Below, piece after piece: positions 1 through 8,204 of a DNA stretch of 18,877 nucleotides. The notes under the pieces are model-generated. The model made no database searches, was not told the DNA's origin, and saw nothing but the letters and a program-made list of their open reading frames with translations. How positions within the stretch are numbered: position 1 is the stretch's first letter; every line of letters begins with the position of its first letter. The DNA comes from Candidatus Nanosyncoccus nanoralicus. Lineage in GTDB: Bacteria > Patescibacteriota > Saccharimonadia > Saccharimonadales > Saccharimonadaceae. The stretch covers positions 1-18,877 of the forward strand of contig NZ_PRLL01000007.1 in assembly GCF_004138405.1 (NCBI RefSeq), given 5' to 3'. Position numbers and translations under genes: made by a program.

Positions 1-7
1 GAGGTAC

Positions 8-1096
8 ATGTCACGTACAATTGAGGTCGATACTAAAACTTTTATTCGCTTTTGGTTTGTCATTATTGCTTTTGCAGGCCTTGGCTATTTAATTTTCAAA
101 GCTGCTAGTGGTTTAATTATTATTTTTATTTCCGCTTTTCTAGCATTAGCTCTACGTCCACTTGCCAAACTAATTGACAAAATAGATAAAAAGAAGGAGC
201 GCCCTAGACTCACTGCCATTATTGCTGTTCTCGTCGTCGTTCTTGGCTTCTCAACAATTGTAGCCGTCGTCGGACCAATGATTGTTTCTCAAGTTTCAAT
301 TTTTCTCGCCTCTGCTCCTCAAAAAATCTCTACCGTAATTGGCGAATTCAACCTAGATCGTATAGGTGAATATTTTGGTATTCCTGACCTACAAGCACAA
401 CTTCTTGTGGCCTTACGTAATTTTTCCAATACTTTACTCAATAATCTCAGCGGTATTGCAATTAGTAGCGTCGGCACCATCGGCACCATTCTCACCAACA
501 TCATTCTTACCATCGTTCTTACCATCCTTTTCATGCTCGAAGGTCCAACCTTAGTGGAAAATTTTTGGCGCACGATCTCATCTTCTCGCAACGCACAAGC
601 CACTCGTGTCTGGCATCGCGTCACCTCTAAACTAAGTACCGTAGTTGCCAAATACGTCTCCGCACAAGTTTTGATTGCACTTCTAGACGGCACTATTACC
701 GCCATTAGTGTCTTTATTCTTTGCTTAATTTTTAGCGTCTCTGGCGGCATCGCTATTCCTCTAGGACTCATCTCCTTCCTCTTCTATCTCATCCCTATGT
801 TTGGACCAGTCATCGCCTGTATCATCAATACCGTTCTCCTTTTCGTCAACTCCCCATGGGCAGCCTTCAGCTTCTTCCTCTTTTATCTCATCTATCAACA
901 AATTGAAAACAACATTATAGCCCCTCGAGTCCAAGGTAAAGGTCTTGGCTTACCTCCAGTTATAATTCTTATTTCCATCATTATCGGTATGTATGCTTTT
1001 GGTCTTATTGGCTGTCTAATTGCTATTCCGATTGCCGGCTGTATCAAAGTTATTATTGACGAATATGCCGCGATTAAAAAAGTAATGGACGATTAA
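8..1096 (+). CDS. AI-2E family transporter-like membrane protein
   Basis: The 362-residue protein is rich in hydrophobic segments. An N-terminal pair of membrane spans lies at about residues 13-50, another at about 68-95, and a dense cluster of spans runs from about 220 to 350, with a soluble stretch of about 100 residues between. This is the layout of the AI-2E/YdiK/PerM family (COG0628), and the late segments around PMFGPVIACIIN and IENNIIAPRVQGKGLGLPP match its conserved C-terminal region. Family members include an autoinducer-2 exporter and Na+/H+ antiporters, but most have no known substrate, so no substrate is assigned. The start is ATG 8 with GAGG at positions 1-4, so the gene is complete even though it touches the window edge. 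The stop is TAA. No strong terminator follows; an 8-bp inverted repeat lies at 1099-1124. Confidence 0.85.
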   Translation: MSRTIEVDTKTFIRFWFVIIAFAGLGYLIFKAASGLIIIFISAFLALALRPLAKLIDKIDKKKERPRLTAIIAVLVVVLGFSTIVAVVGPMIVSQVSIFLASAPQKISTVIGEFNLDRIGEYFGIPDLQAQLLVALRNFSNTLLNNLSGIAISSVGTIGTILTNIILTIVLTILFMLEGPTLVENFWRTISSSRNAQATRVWHRVTSKLSTVVAKYVSAQVLIALLDGTITAISVFILCLIFSVSGGIAIPLGLISFLFYLIPMFGPVIACIINTVLLFVNSPWAAFSFFLFYLIYQQIENNIIAPRVQGKGLGLPPVIILISIIIGMYAFGLIGCLIAIPIAGCIKVIIDEYAAIKKVMDD

Positions 1097-1098
1097 AT

Positions 1099-1130
1099 TC
1101 ATAGACTATTTAATCCGTCTATGACATAAT
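1099..1130 (+). promoter_or_regulatory. Extended -10 promoter with overlapping inverted repeat
   Basis: TATGACATAAT at 1120-1130 fits the extended -10 pattern (TGn plus hexamer) seen at other promoters in this window. A perfect 8-bp inverted repeat (TCATAGAC at 1099-1106, GTCTATGA at 1117-1124) runs into the TGn element. It could be an operator, or a weak terminator for the upstream gene; a U-run is missing. The downstream gene then has about 22-28 nt of leader containing AAGGAG at 1147-1152. Confidence 0.45.
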
Positions 1131-1158
1131 TATTGAGAACTAATTTAAGGAGTATATT

Positions 1159-1533
1159 ATGGAACAAGTATTACCATTTCTTGAAGGAATTTTTATGATC
1201 GCCACCACTGAAGGAGATCAGCCACATGTTCGTCCTTTTGATGCAGCCGGCATCCTTGATGGCAAATTCTACATTGGTACTAAAAATAATAAAAAAGTTT
1301 TTGCTCAGATTAAGAACAATCCAAAGGTTGAAATCTATGCAAAACACGACACCCTAGGTGCTCTTCGCATAACTGCCGAAGCTTATCCTGTTGAAGACGA
1401 AGCATTAAACCAAGCCGCATATGAGTCCACTAAAAAGGACTACGCAGGAAACGACTGTGCTGCTCTAGAACTTAAAAATGTTCACGGTACTATCCAAAAT
1501 AAACTTGGCGAAGTAATCAATGTCGAATTCTAA
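1159..1533 (+). CDS. Pyridoxamine 5'-phosphate oxidase-family (FMN-binding split barrel) protein
   Basis: This 124-residue protein resembles the small single-domain members of the pyridoxamine-phosphate-oxidase-like split-barrel fold. The N-terminal pattern (ATTEGDQPHVRPFDAAG, then DGKFYIGTKNNKKVFAQI and NPKVEIYA) is the usual series of strands that binds flavin, with Arg25-Pro26 in the position commonly seen before the cofactor-binding strand. Such proteins reduce small molecules or bind F420, FMN or haem; the substrate cannot be read from the sequence, and it is too short to be the PLP-forming enzyme PdxH. The start is ATG 1159, with AAGGAG 7 nt upstream. Its last 14 bp overlap the start of the transporter gene in another frame, so the two are probably translationally coupled. 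Confidence 0.8.
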   Translation: MEQVLPFLEGIFMIATTEGDQPHVRPFDAAGILDGKFYIGTKNNKKVFAQIKNNPKVEIYAKHDTLGALRITAEAYPVEDEALNQAAYESTKKDYAGNDCAALELKNVHGTIQNKLGEVINVEF

Positions 1534-2221
1534 ATCCACTGTGTCAACCACAAACGTTAGACAAACTACTCTCATCTACCTCACAGCAATCTCCGCAGGT
1601 ATTCTGCTGATTTCAAACTTAGCTGCCACCAAGCTTTGGAATATGTTCGGAATTGCTGTTGATGGGGGGATTCTTTGTTTTCCAATCTCATACATTCTCG
1701 GCGACATCATTATCGAGTTTTACGGCAAAAAAGTAGCAAAATCTGTTATTTTTTCAAGCATCCTCTTAAATATTCTTGCCGCACTTGTTTTTTGGGCAGT
1801 CTGCTCGCTTCCTCCTTTTACCGGCACCGAAGAGATGCAGAACTCCATTGTTAACGTACTCGGCTTTGCACCCCGCATCATTTTAGGCTCTCTCACCGCC
1901 TATTTCTTCTCACAATTTTCTAACAACTTTATTTTCGAAAAAATTAAGAAGAAAACTGGCTCAAAACTCTTCCTTGTGCGTGCACTTGGATCATCAATCG
2001 TTGCCCATTTTCTCGATAGTCTTGTCTTTGAAACCATTGCCTTCCTTGGTGTTCTTCCACTCAATGACTTTCTTAATCAGGCACTCTTCGCCTACCTCCT
2101 CGGTCTAGGTCTCGAATTAATTCTGTCACCAATCGAACTTCTCATTGTTGCCAAAGTTCGTCCATTTTTAAAGGACGAGGAACAAACAACCAAAGAAGTC
2201 CAGAGAACAATAAAATCCTAA
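1520..2221 (+). CDS. yhhQ: Queuosine precursor transporter (QPTR/VUT family)
   Basis: This 233-residue polytopic membrane protein belongs to the COG1738 (YhhQ/VUT) family. Recognisable features are the early motif LLISNLAATKLWN, then GGILCFPISYILGDIIIEFYG (residues about 49-69), the family's signature, and LGSSIVAHFLDSLVFETIAF near residues 155-175. About six membrane spans are apparent, and the tail is charged (KDEEQTTKEVQ). YhhQ imports queuosine precursors (preQ0/preQ1 in E. coli), and relatives in intracellular bacteria serve queuine salvage. The next gene, 16 bp downstream, is tgt, which uses exactly such a base, so the functional assignment is unusually well supported by context. The start ATG 1520 lies inside the end of the preceding gene; no Shine-Dalgarno site is obvious, so coupling is likely. 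The stop is TAA. Confidence 0.9.
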   Translation: MSNSKSTVSTTNVRQTTLIYLTAISAGILLISNLAATKLWNMFGIAVDGGILCFPISYILGDIIIEFYGKKVAKSVIFSSILLNILAALVFWAVCSLPPFTGTEEMQNSIVNVLGFAPRIILGSLTAYFFSQFSNNFIFEKIKKKTGSKLFLVRALGSSIVAHFLDSLVFETIAFLGVLPLNDFLNQALFAYLLGLGLELILSPIELLIVAKVRPFLKDEEQTTKEVQRTIKS

Positions 2222-2237
2222 CTGAAAGTTTTGAATA

Positions 2238-3425
2238 ATGTTTAGCTTCCAGATTGACCATAAAATTCCTGGCACCCTCGGCCGAGCCGGCACAATTAAA
2301 ACTCCACACGGAGAGATTAAAACCCCAGCCTTTATGACCGTTGGCACCCAAGGCTACGTACGATTCTTAAAACCAGAAGACCTTGTCGATATAGGTGCTC
2401 AAGCTATGCTAAGCAATGGCTATCATTTACGTCGAACTTCCTATCAAATTGCCGACGAAAAAGGACTGTCTAAATGGTCGGGCTGGTCTGGCCCCACCCT
2501 CACCGATTCTGGTGGTTTTCAAGTCATGTCACTTGGCTCCGGGCTAGGTAAGGTAGTCTCTATGGACAAAGAGCGTGGTGTAACCAATACAGCCCACAAA
2601 GAACGTCTTGCTCATGTCACCGAGGACGGAGTTCATTTTACCGATCCATTTGATGGTCAACCTGATTTTATTGGCCCCGAAGAATCCATGCAAATTCAGT
2701 GTAGAATAGGCGCCGACATTCATATGGCCTTTGATGAACTCACTTCCTTAGCCGACGATTACGATTACAATGTCGAAGCATTAGCGCGCACGGAGCGTTG
2801 GGCTAAACGAAGCCTAGATGAACATCTTAAGCTACGCGATTCTCTAGGCTACAGACAAAGTCTCTACGGCGTACTCCAGGGCGGTCGTTGGGAAGATCTT
2901 AGGCGTAGTACTGCTAAAAAACTTGGCGCCATGCCTTTTGATGGCTATGGACTCGGTGGTGCATTTCTTAAAGAAGACCTCTCCGAAATTCTTCGTTGGT
3001 GTAATGAGGAACTCCCAGAGCATAAACCTCGACATCTTTTAGGACTTTCTCATCCAGACGATATTTTAAATGGCGCCGAAATGGGAGCCGACACCTTTGA
3101 CTGTGTTGCCCCTACTAGAGAAGCCAGGCACGGTAAGATTTATACCAAATACGGGGACATTAATTTACGTAAATTTAAAGGCTCAAATCTTCTACTTGAT
3201 GAAGACTGTGACTGCCCTACCTGCCAAGCCGGTCACACCCGTGGTGAACTCCGTGACCTTTGGCGCTCCGGCGACGGGGAATTAAAGGCCAAGTTTTATC
3301 GCCTCGCATCCATACACAATCTGCGCTTTATTATTCGTCTCACTGAACAAATTCGTGATGCTATTCTAGAGGATCGTTTCCATCGGTTTAAGCAAGAATT
3401 CCTACGAAATTATTACGCAAAATAG
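2238..3425 (+). CDS. tgt: tRNA-guanine(34) transglycosylase
   Basis: Tgt swaps guanine 34 of GUN-anticodon tRNAs for a 7-deazaguanine base (preQ1 in most bacteria, queuine in eukaryotes). The TIM-barrel landmarks are present: TDSGGFQ (Asp90, general acid/base), MAFDE (Asp166), YGVLQGG (210-216), FDCVAPTREARHGK (Asp288, nucleophile), and a zinc site made of Cys324, Cys326, Cys329 (CDCPTC) and His360. At 395 residues it is about 20 longer than typical bacterial Tgt; the extra length is an insert at about residues 100-118 right after TDSGGFQVMSL. Pocket residues also differ from the usual bacterial ones: Leu168 follows the DE where Cys is common, and GGAFLKE (240-246) replaces GGLAVGE. The start is ATG 2238, with only a weak GAAAG upstream. 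It lies directly behind the precursor transporter. The stop is TAG. Confidence 0.96.
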   Translation: MFSFQIDHKIPGTLGRAGTIKTPHGEIKTPAFMTVGTQGYVRFLKPEDLVDIGAQAMLSNGYHLRRTSYQIADEKGLSKWSGWSGPTLTDSGGFQVMSLGSGLGKVVSMDKERGVTNTAHKERLAHVTEDGVHFTDPFDGQPDFIGPEESMQIQCRIGADIHMAFDELTSLADDYDYNVEALARTERWAKRSLDEHLKLRDSLGYRQSLYGVLQGGRWEDLRRSTAKKLGAMPFDGYGLGGAFLKEDLSEILRWCNEELPEHKPRHLLGLSHPDDILNGAEMGADTFDCVAPTREARHGKIYTKYGDINLRKFKGSNLLLDEDCDCPTCQAGHTRGELRDLWRSGDGELKAKFYRLASIHNLRFIIRLTEQIRDAILEDRFHRFKQEFLRNYYAK

Positions 3426-3441
3426 AAAAACCTAAATTATT

Positions 3442-3452
3442 TATGCTAAAAT
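3442..3452 (+). promoter_or_regulatory. Extended -10 promoter of lepB, leaderless type
   Basis: TATGCTAAAAT gives TGC followed by the hexamer TAAAAT (3447-3452). Only 6 nt separate the hexamer from the GTG start of lepB at 3459, so transcription should begin at or very near the start codon. Confidence 0.55.
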
Positions 3453-3458
3453 AAGGTA

Positions 3459-4100
3459 GTGGATAATCAAGTCTCTTTCATTCGAAGACACCCTCTACTA
3501 AAAGACATTTTTAGCCTGATTATTTTTGTCCTCTTTGTGATTCTTGGTACCTATTTTCTTAATACTTACATCATGCGTTCATACAATGTAGTGGGCGCCT
3601 CTATGGAAAACACCCTGCATGGCAAAGATCGTCTAATCGTTAACCGTGCCGCTGTCTCACTCTCGCATTTTTTTGGTAAACCATACGTTCCAGAGCGCGG
3701 CCAAATCATTGTCTTTCTTAATGGAGATGCCAGCGGACCATTAACCTGTGGCGTCGAGGCCTCTATTCGCGACCAATACATCATTAAGCGCGTCATCGCT
3801 TTTCCGGGCGAGCGCGTTGTTGTAAAAGATGGTAAATTAACCGTTTACAATAAAGAACACCCTGAAGGCTTTAATCCTGACGAATCAACCAGAAAATCAG
3901 ACCAAGATGGGCCAAAGAAATATACCGCTGGCGAAGTCGACATGACCGTGCCTGAAGACGAAATTTTCGTTGCCGGCGACAACCGCGAAGGTACTCACTC
4001 TTATGATTCTCGCTATGGCCTTGGCACTATTCCATATTGCCGCATCATCGGTCCAGTCCTATTACGTCTCTATCCTTTTGATAAAATTCGTCTATTTTAG
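3459..4100 (+). CDS. lepB: Signal peptidase I
   Basis: LepB is a membrane-anchored S26 serine protease that removes signal peptides from exported proteins. The 213-residue protein has one N-terminal membrane span (about residues 16-38). The catalytic serine is Ser48 in GASMENTL (Pro of the usual SMEPT is Asn here) and the general base is Lys110 in IIKRVIAFPGE. The conserved GDNR box is in VAGDNREGTHSYDSRYG near residues 170-190. The length is normal for a single-span type. The chosen start is GTG 3459; it lies 6 nt after a -10 element and lacks a clear Shine-Dalgarno site, so the transcript is probably leaderless. The stop TAG is followed at once by the promoter of the next gene. Confidence 0.94.
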   Translation: MDNQVSFIRRHPLLKDIFSLIIFVLFVILGTYFLNTYIMRSYNVVGASMENTLHGKDRLIVNRAAVSLSHFFGKPYVPERGQIIVFLNGDASGPLTCGVEASIRDQYIIKRVIAFPGERVVVKDGKLTVYNKEHPEGFNPDESTRKSDQDGPKKYTAGEVDMTVPEDEIFVAGDNREGTHSYDSRYGLGTIPYCRIIGPVLLRLYPFDKIRLF

Positions 4101-4102
4101 GT

Positions 4103-4108
4103 TATAAT
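4103..4108 (+). promoter_or_regulatory. -10 element for the downstream membrane protein gene
   Basis: A consensus TATAAT begins 2 nt after the lepB stop codon and ends 8 nt before ATG 4117. No Shine-Dalgarno site is present, so the message is likely leaderless. Confidence 0.5.
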
Positions 4109-4116
4109 ATTTATAT

Positions 4117-4896
4117 ATGTCAGATTATGTTTTAATACGTAAGGGGCGCAACATTATTAGTACGGTGCTGCACGCCTTATTTAATCTTGTCCTTGGACTT
4201 GGTTCCGTTTTTATTACCTTCTCAACAGCAAGCTGGATCCCAGGCGTTTTACTCGTCATTCTTTCGAAGTGGCGCATGTTCGCAGTTCGCCCTCGCTACC
4301 TCTTCCTTAACCTCAAGTCAAACTTGGTTGACCTTATTGTTGGCTTCTCTTTCATCTTCATCACCTACTGTTCTGGCCCAACACTTCTACCTATTCATTT
4401 TATACTTGCTATTTCTTATTCCGCCTGGCTTATTGTCTTGAAGCCAATGTCTTCTGAACGTGCCTCGGCTTTGCAGTCTCTTCTCGCAGTCTTCTTAGGC
4501 ACCACCGCCACTACTCTTATGACTGCTACCGCTAACTCCGTTTTCCCGGTCCTTCTTAATTTTCTTGTCGGTTTTGCTGCAGCCAGACATGTGCTCGTCC
4601 AAGGTGATGACACCGATTTCACATTCTTATCACTTATTATCGGTCTTCTTTTTACCGAAATCTCCTGGCTCTCCCAATCCTGGCTCATCGTCTATACTTA
4701 TCGAGAAATCGGTTTTCTCCTTCCACAATCCGCTATTCTCCTAACCGCGCTCACTTTTCTTCTGGGCTACATTTTTAAAAATTACTCCAGTAACGAAGAA
4801 TTCTCATTTTCAAAAATTGCCACCCCAGCTATCTTTTCAATTATTCTCATTGTTATTATCGTACTGTGGTTTAGTAAACCATTATTCAACGTTTAA
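4117..4896 (+). CDS. Conserved polytopic membrane protein, function unknown
   Basis: I do not recognise this 259-residue family. It is almost entirely hydrophobic, with roughly seven to nine predicted spans starting at about residue 15 and ending at about 255; a short positive N-terminus (MSDYVLIRKGRN) and Arg/Lys-rich loops near residues 48-65 suggest the N-terminus is cytoplasmic. A polar patch, VQGDDTDFTF (about 160-170), is the only obvious acidic loop. There are no catalytic motifs of rhomboid, CPBP or polysaccharide flippase families that I can see. It sits between lepB and an HtrA-like protease, so an envelope role is likely but unproven. Its own TATAAT lies 8 nt upstream of the ATG. 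The stop is TAA, with 23 bp to the protease gene. Confidence 0.85.
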   Translation: MSDYVLIRKGRNIISTVLHALFNLVLGLGSVFITFSTASWIPGVLLVILSKWRMFAVRPRYLFLNLKSNLVDLIVGFSFIFITYCSGPTLLPIHFILAISYSAWLIVLKPMSSERASALQSLLAVFLGTTATTLMTATANSVFPVLLNFLVGFAAARHVLVQGDDTDFTFLSLIIGLLFTEISWLSQSWLIVYTYREIGFLLPQSAILLTALTFLLGYIFKNYSSNEEFSFSKIATPAIFSIILIVIIVLWFSKPLFNV

Positions 4897-4919
4897 TACC
4901 GTATAAAGGAGGTAAAAAT

Positions 4920-6143
4920 ATGACCAACGAGTCTCATTCAGACGCATCAAATAATAAAACGGAAAAGACTAAGCAAGAAACTGCAGACTATAAAAACTTA
5001 ATTCAGTCGACTGATCAAAATCCAACCAAAAAAACTCAAACCAACCCAGTAGTTGTATTATTAGCAGTCATCGCCCTCGCTAGTGGTCTCTATAGCTTAC
5101 ATCTAAATCACGCTCTTTATTCTGAACTTAATTCACATGTCCACGGCCCAAGCTCCAATGGTAATTCACTAAACTTCACCGAAGGCTCTATTGCCAGCGT
5201 GGCTAATTCCGTCTCAAAAAGTGTTGTTTCAATCATTACCAGCACCACCCAAAAATCACTTACAAGCTCCGAATCATCAGCAACTGCTGCCGGTACCGGC
5301 TTTATTCTAAGTAAAGACGGCTATATTGCTACCAACAAACATGTCGTCTCTGGCGCCAACAAAATTGGTGTCCTCCTTGATGACGGTACCGCTTTTGAAG
5401 ATGTCGAACTAATTGGCACCGACCCACTCAATGATTTTGCTATTATCAAAATTAAAGATGCCAAAGATCTTACACCTATTAAATTAGGTGACTCTAAGAC
5501 TATCTCAGCAGGGCAACAAGTTATTGCCATTGGTAATGCGCTTGGTGCTTACCAAAACTCCGTCACCTCCGGCATTATTTCAGGTAAAGGTCGTAGCCTC
5601 ACCGCTACCGACTCTTCTCGTACCCAGATTGAAACTCTCTCCGATATGATCCAAACCGATGCCGCCATTAATGGTGGAAATTCTGGTGGGCCATTGCTTA
5701 ACGCTGCTGGCGAGGTTATTGGTATTAATACCGCCTACGCTAGTCAGGGTAATAACGTTGGTTTCGCCATCCCTATTTCCAGCGTGAAGGGTATTATTAA
5801 TAATGTACTAAAGGGTCAAGGTTTTGAACGCGCTGTGATCGGCGTTCGCTATGTCAATCTTACCCCCACAATTGCTAAACAGAAAAAACTAGATATTAAT
5901 CATGGCGCATTAATTTCTTCTAGTAAAGGTAATAACGCCATTATTCCAGGCAGCGCTGGCGATAAGGCCGGCCTCAAAGAAAACGACATCATCACCTCTG
6001 TAAATGGCGTAGAAATCGGCGTCTCCGGCTCACTTTCTAGCTTAATTGGTGAATATTCCGTAGGTGATACTGTCACTCTTACGATTATTCGTAATGGTAA
6101 AACCGAAGATCTCGAATTAACACTCACGGCTTATAAACAATAA
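4920..6143 (+). CDS. htrA: HtrA/DegP-like serine protease with PDZ domain
   Basis: This 407-residue S1C protease degrades or refolds damaged envelope proteins. Residues 1-42 form a polar, disordered cytoplasmic tail; a single membrane span follows at about 43-62, so the protease faces outward. The trypsin-like domain runs from about 88 to 295 with the triad His141 (TNKHVV), Asp172 (LNDFAIIKI) and Ser255 (NGGNSGGPL). One PDZ domain covers about 300-400 (GSAGDKAGLKENDIITSVNG). The layout matches the membrane-anchored HtrA type of Gram-positive bacteria rather than soluble DegP with two PDZ domains. The start ATG 4920 has a near-perfect AAAGGAGGT at 4906-4914, the strongest Shine-Dalgarno site in the window. 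It is followed by a bidirectional terminator. Confidence 0.95.
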   Translation: MTNESHSDASNNKTEKTKQETADYKNLIQSTDQNPTKKTQTNPVVVLLAVIALASGLYSLHLNHALYSELNSHVHGPSSNGNSLNFTEGSIASVANSVSKSVVSIITSTTQKSLTSSESSATAAGTGFILSKDGYIATNKHVVSGANKIGVLLDDGTAFEDVELIGTDPLNDFAIIKIKDAKDLTPIKLGDSKTISAGQQVIAIGNALGAYQNSVTSGIISGKGRSLTATDSSRTQIETLSDMIQTDAAINGGNSGGPLLNAAGEVIGINTAYASQGNNVGFAIPISSVKGIINNVLKGQGFERAVIGVRYVNLTPTIAKQKKLDINHGALISSSKGNNAIIPGSAGDKAGLKENDIITSVNGVEIGVSGSLSSLIGEYSVGDTVTLTIIRNGKTEDLELTLTAYKQ

Positions 6144-6146
6144 ATT

Positions 6147-6176
6147 AAAAATAGACCCCTTGAGGGGTCTATTTTT
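6147..6176. terminator. Bidirectional intrinsic terminator between htrA and prmC
   Basis: AAAAATAGACCCC (6147-6159) pairs perfectly with GGGGTCTATTTTT (6164-6176) around a 4-nt loop. The A-run and U-run make it work on both strands. The TAA stop of prmC (6175-6177, - strand) lies in the outer edge of the stem. Confidence 0.9.
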
Positions 6177-7131
6177 AATATTCAAAACAGGTAATCAAAC
6201 CTTCACTTCCAATATATTTGAATCCATAGCGCTTAGCATAACGAATAATTTTTTCGTGCTGACTCATATCAGACTCCAAGATTAAATATTTTTGGTGTAA
6301 GGTTTTTTCTTCAAACAACTTTGCCCATTTTTTACGAACCTGACGAATCAACTTATAAATGAGTTCCAGTCCATTCTTCTCAGCAAACAACGCCACCACT
6401 GGTTCATATTCAATCTCAGGAGACTGCCACTCCCATGCCCGGTCCACATAAGGCAAATTTGCCATCATAATATCTGGAGCCGGCGCGTCATCCTTTACAC
6501 TTGAGAGTAAATCACCCGACGTCAAATGTAAGTTTTTAGTCTTATATTGAGCAGCGTTTACAACCGCCACTTTTAACGCCTCTTTAGAAATATCTATACC
6601 TATCACCTCTGCATTAGGACAAGCGAGTGCCGTTGAAACAGATACGCAACCAGAACCTACCCCAACTTCAAAAATCAGTACTGGCGACATAATTTCCGTT
6701 TTTAACTTAGCATATTCTTCTTTTATTACCGGATTGTCTGGCCAACTTGGCTCAATGGCGCCGAACTTCTGTTTAATCAATAAGTCAAAAGTTTCAATCT
6801 TCTTTTTTAAAATATCACTATAAAGCCGTACCGCGAGATCAACCATCACCTCAGTTTCAGGCCTAGGGATTAAGACATCTGGATTCACCTTAAATTTATG
6901 ACCATAAAACCACTTCTCGCCAGTAATATAGGCGAGTGGCACGTGCTGCGTGCGCAAACTCAGCATCCGGTCTGCGGTTTGCCTCTCTTTATCCGACAAA
7001 ACCGACTCCTCATGCGTCACGAGATAAGTCCGATCGGCCGCCTTAAATACATTAGTTAAAATCAATTCCGCATCAATTGGATTAACTAAAGTCTTTGCCT
7101 GCGTTAGCCATCTTTTAATCGTTAACGCCAT
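6175..7131 (-). CDS. prmC: Peptide chain release factor N5-glutamine methyltransferase
   Basis: PrmC (HemK) methylates the glutamine of the GGQ loop in release factors using S-adenosylmethionine. The N-terminal helical domain ends in YITGEKWFYGHKFKVNPDVLIPRPETE (about 68-94), a family hallmark. The methyltransferase domain has the SAM-binding motif FEVGVGSGC (154-162), the acidic residue Asp180 (GIDIS), and the substrate motif NLPYVD (225-230) where NPPY is canonical. Between the PRPETE motif and SAM motif I there are about 60 residues, roughly 35-40 more than usual, forming a charged insert. At 318 residues the protein is correspondingly long. It lies 8 bp downstream of its target's gene, prfA, probably in one transcript. 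No clear Shine-Dalgarno site is seen. Confidence 0.92.
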   Translation of the reverse strand: MALTIKRWLTQAKTLVNPIDAELILTNVFKAADRTYLVTHEESVLSDKERQTADRMLSLRTQHVPLAYITGEKWFYGHKFKVNPDVLIPRPETEVMVDLAVRLYSDILKKKIETFDLLIKQKFGAIEPSWPDNPVIKEEYAKLKTEIMSPVLIFEVGVGSGCVSVSTALACPNAEVIGIDISKEALKVAVVNAAQYKTKNLHLTSGDLLSSVKDDAPAPDIMMANLPYVDRAWEWQSPEIEYEPVVALFAEKNGLELIYKLIRQVRKKWAKLFEEKTLHQKYLILESDMSQHEKIIRYAKRYGFKYIGSEGLITCFEY

Positions 7132-7139
7132 TTAGCCCC

Positions 7140-8204
7140 TTACTCCGTAATACCGTTTTCGTCACGAATTGCTTGCATCTCGTATTTTTTAAGCTCCGCT
7201 AAAATATCATCGAGATCACCGTCCATTACCGCATTAATATTCGAGCGCGAATAATGAATTCGATGATCGGTCACGCGGTCTTGCGGAAAGTTATAAGTCC
7301 TAATTTTCTCAGAACGATCGCCAGTACCAATTAATGACTTTCGTGCTGCCGAAGCATTCGCCGCCTGTTCTGCGCGTTTAATGTCATTTAGGCGTGTGCG
7401 GAGCACCATCATTGCCTTCTCTTTATTCTGCCTCAATGATCGTTCGTCTTGCATTGCCACAACGAGACCGGAAGGATAGTGTGTAATTCGAATTGCAGAG
7501 TTTGTCGTATTAACCGACTGCCCACCATGCCCACCCGAGTGGTAAATATCGATCCTAAGATCTTTTTCGTCAATCTCGATTTCTGATTCTTTAACTTCCG
7601 GTAGAGCGACGACAGTAGCTGTTGAGGTATGGATTCGCCCTTGAGATTCGGTTACCGGCACACGTTGTACTCGATGCACACCACCCTCAAATTTAAGACT
7701 GCCAAACGGCCTTTCGCCAGAAATCTTTACTACTACTTCCTTAATTCCACCCGCCTCATTGGCGTTTTCAGACATCAATTCAGTCTTTAAGCCATGTTTT
7801 TCCGCATAGCGCAAATACATACGATAGAGCTCGGCTGCAAATAGGGAAGCCTCATCACCACCAGCCCCAGCTCGAATTTCCATGATCACAGGCTTATCAT
7901 CATCAGGGTCCCTAGGAATTAATTTTTCTTCAAGACTAGCGGTCAAATTCTCAATCTTCGCCTGGTTCTCATCAATATCGAGTTTCGCCATCTCAGAAAG
8001 TTCCACATCACTTAATAGCTCCTCAGCATCTTTAATATGAGCTTCACACTGCTTAATTTCTTTATCAATATTTATAATTTCATTAATTTCAGATAAACGT
8101 TTTGATTTAGAAGCAAAATCCTCGCTCATATAAGCATTCGGATCAGCCAAAAAAACTGTAATCTTTTCAGCTTCTTCAATCAAACTTTTTATCTTTTCTT
8201 GCAT
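7140..8204 (-). CDS. prfA: Peptide chain release factor 1
   Basis: RF1 reads UAA and UAG and triggers hydrolysis of peptidyl-tRNA. The 354-residue protein has the stop-codon tripeptide PVT at 183-185 ([17 protein letters not shown]), which marks RF1 rather than RF2 (SPF), and the catalytic GGQ at 227-229 ([15 protein letters not shown]). The [13 protein letters not shown] box at 111-123 and the C-terminal [15 protein letters not shown] region are also typical. The N-terminal domain is of normal length. The ATG at 8204 lacks a Shine-Dalgarno site and is preceded by about 107 nt of leader from a good extended -10 promoter. prmC follows after 8 bp. Confidence 0.97.
   Translation of the reverse strand: MQEKIKSLIEEAEKITVFLADPNAYMSEDFASKSKRLSEINEIINIDKEIKQCEAHIKDAEELLSDVELSEMAKLDIDENQAKIENLTASLEEKLIPRDPDDDKPVIMEIRAGAGGDEASLFAAELYRMYLRYAEKHGLKTELMSENANEAGGIKEVVVKISGERPFGSLKFEGGVHRVQRVPVTESQGRIHTSTATVVALPEVKESEIEIDEKDLRIDIYHSGGHGGQSVNTTNSAIRITHYPSGLVVAMQDERSLRQNKEKAMMVLRTRLNDIKRAEQAANASAARKSLIGTGDRSEKIRTYNFPQDRVTDHRIHYSRSNINAVMDGDLDDILAELKKYEMQAIRDENGITE

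Noticed and set aside
460..540. Imperfect tandem repeat of ACCATC/ATTCTTACC units
   Set aside because: It encodes a Thr-Ile-Leu membrane helix and is explained by low-complexity coding sequence.
319..771. 150-residue - strand open frame
   Set aside because: It lies wholly inside the AI-2E-family gene and has Arg/Met/Val-rich shadow composition.
2222..2237. preQ1 riboswitch before tgt
   Set aside because: Only 16 bp separate it from the transporter gene, and the 1097-1158 leader shows no preQ1 aptamer pattern.
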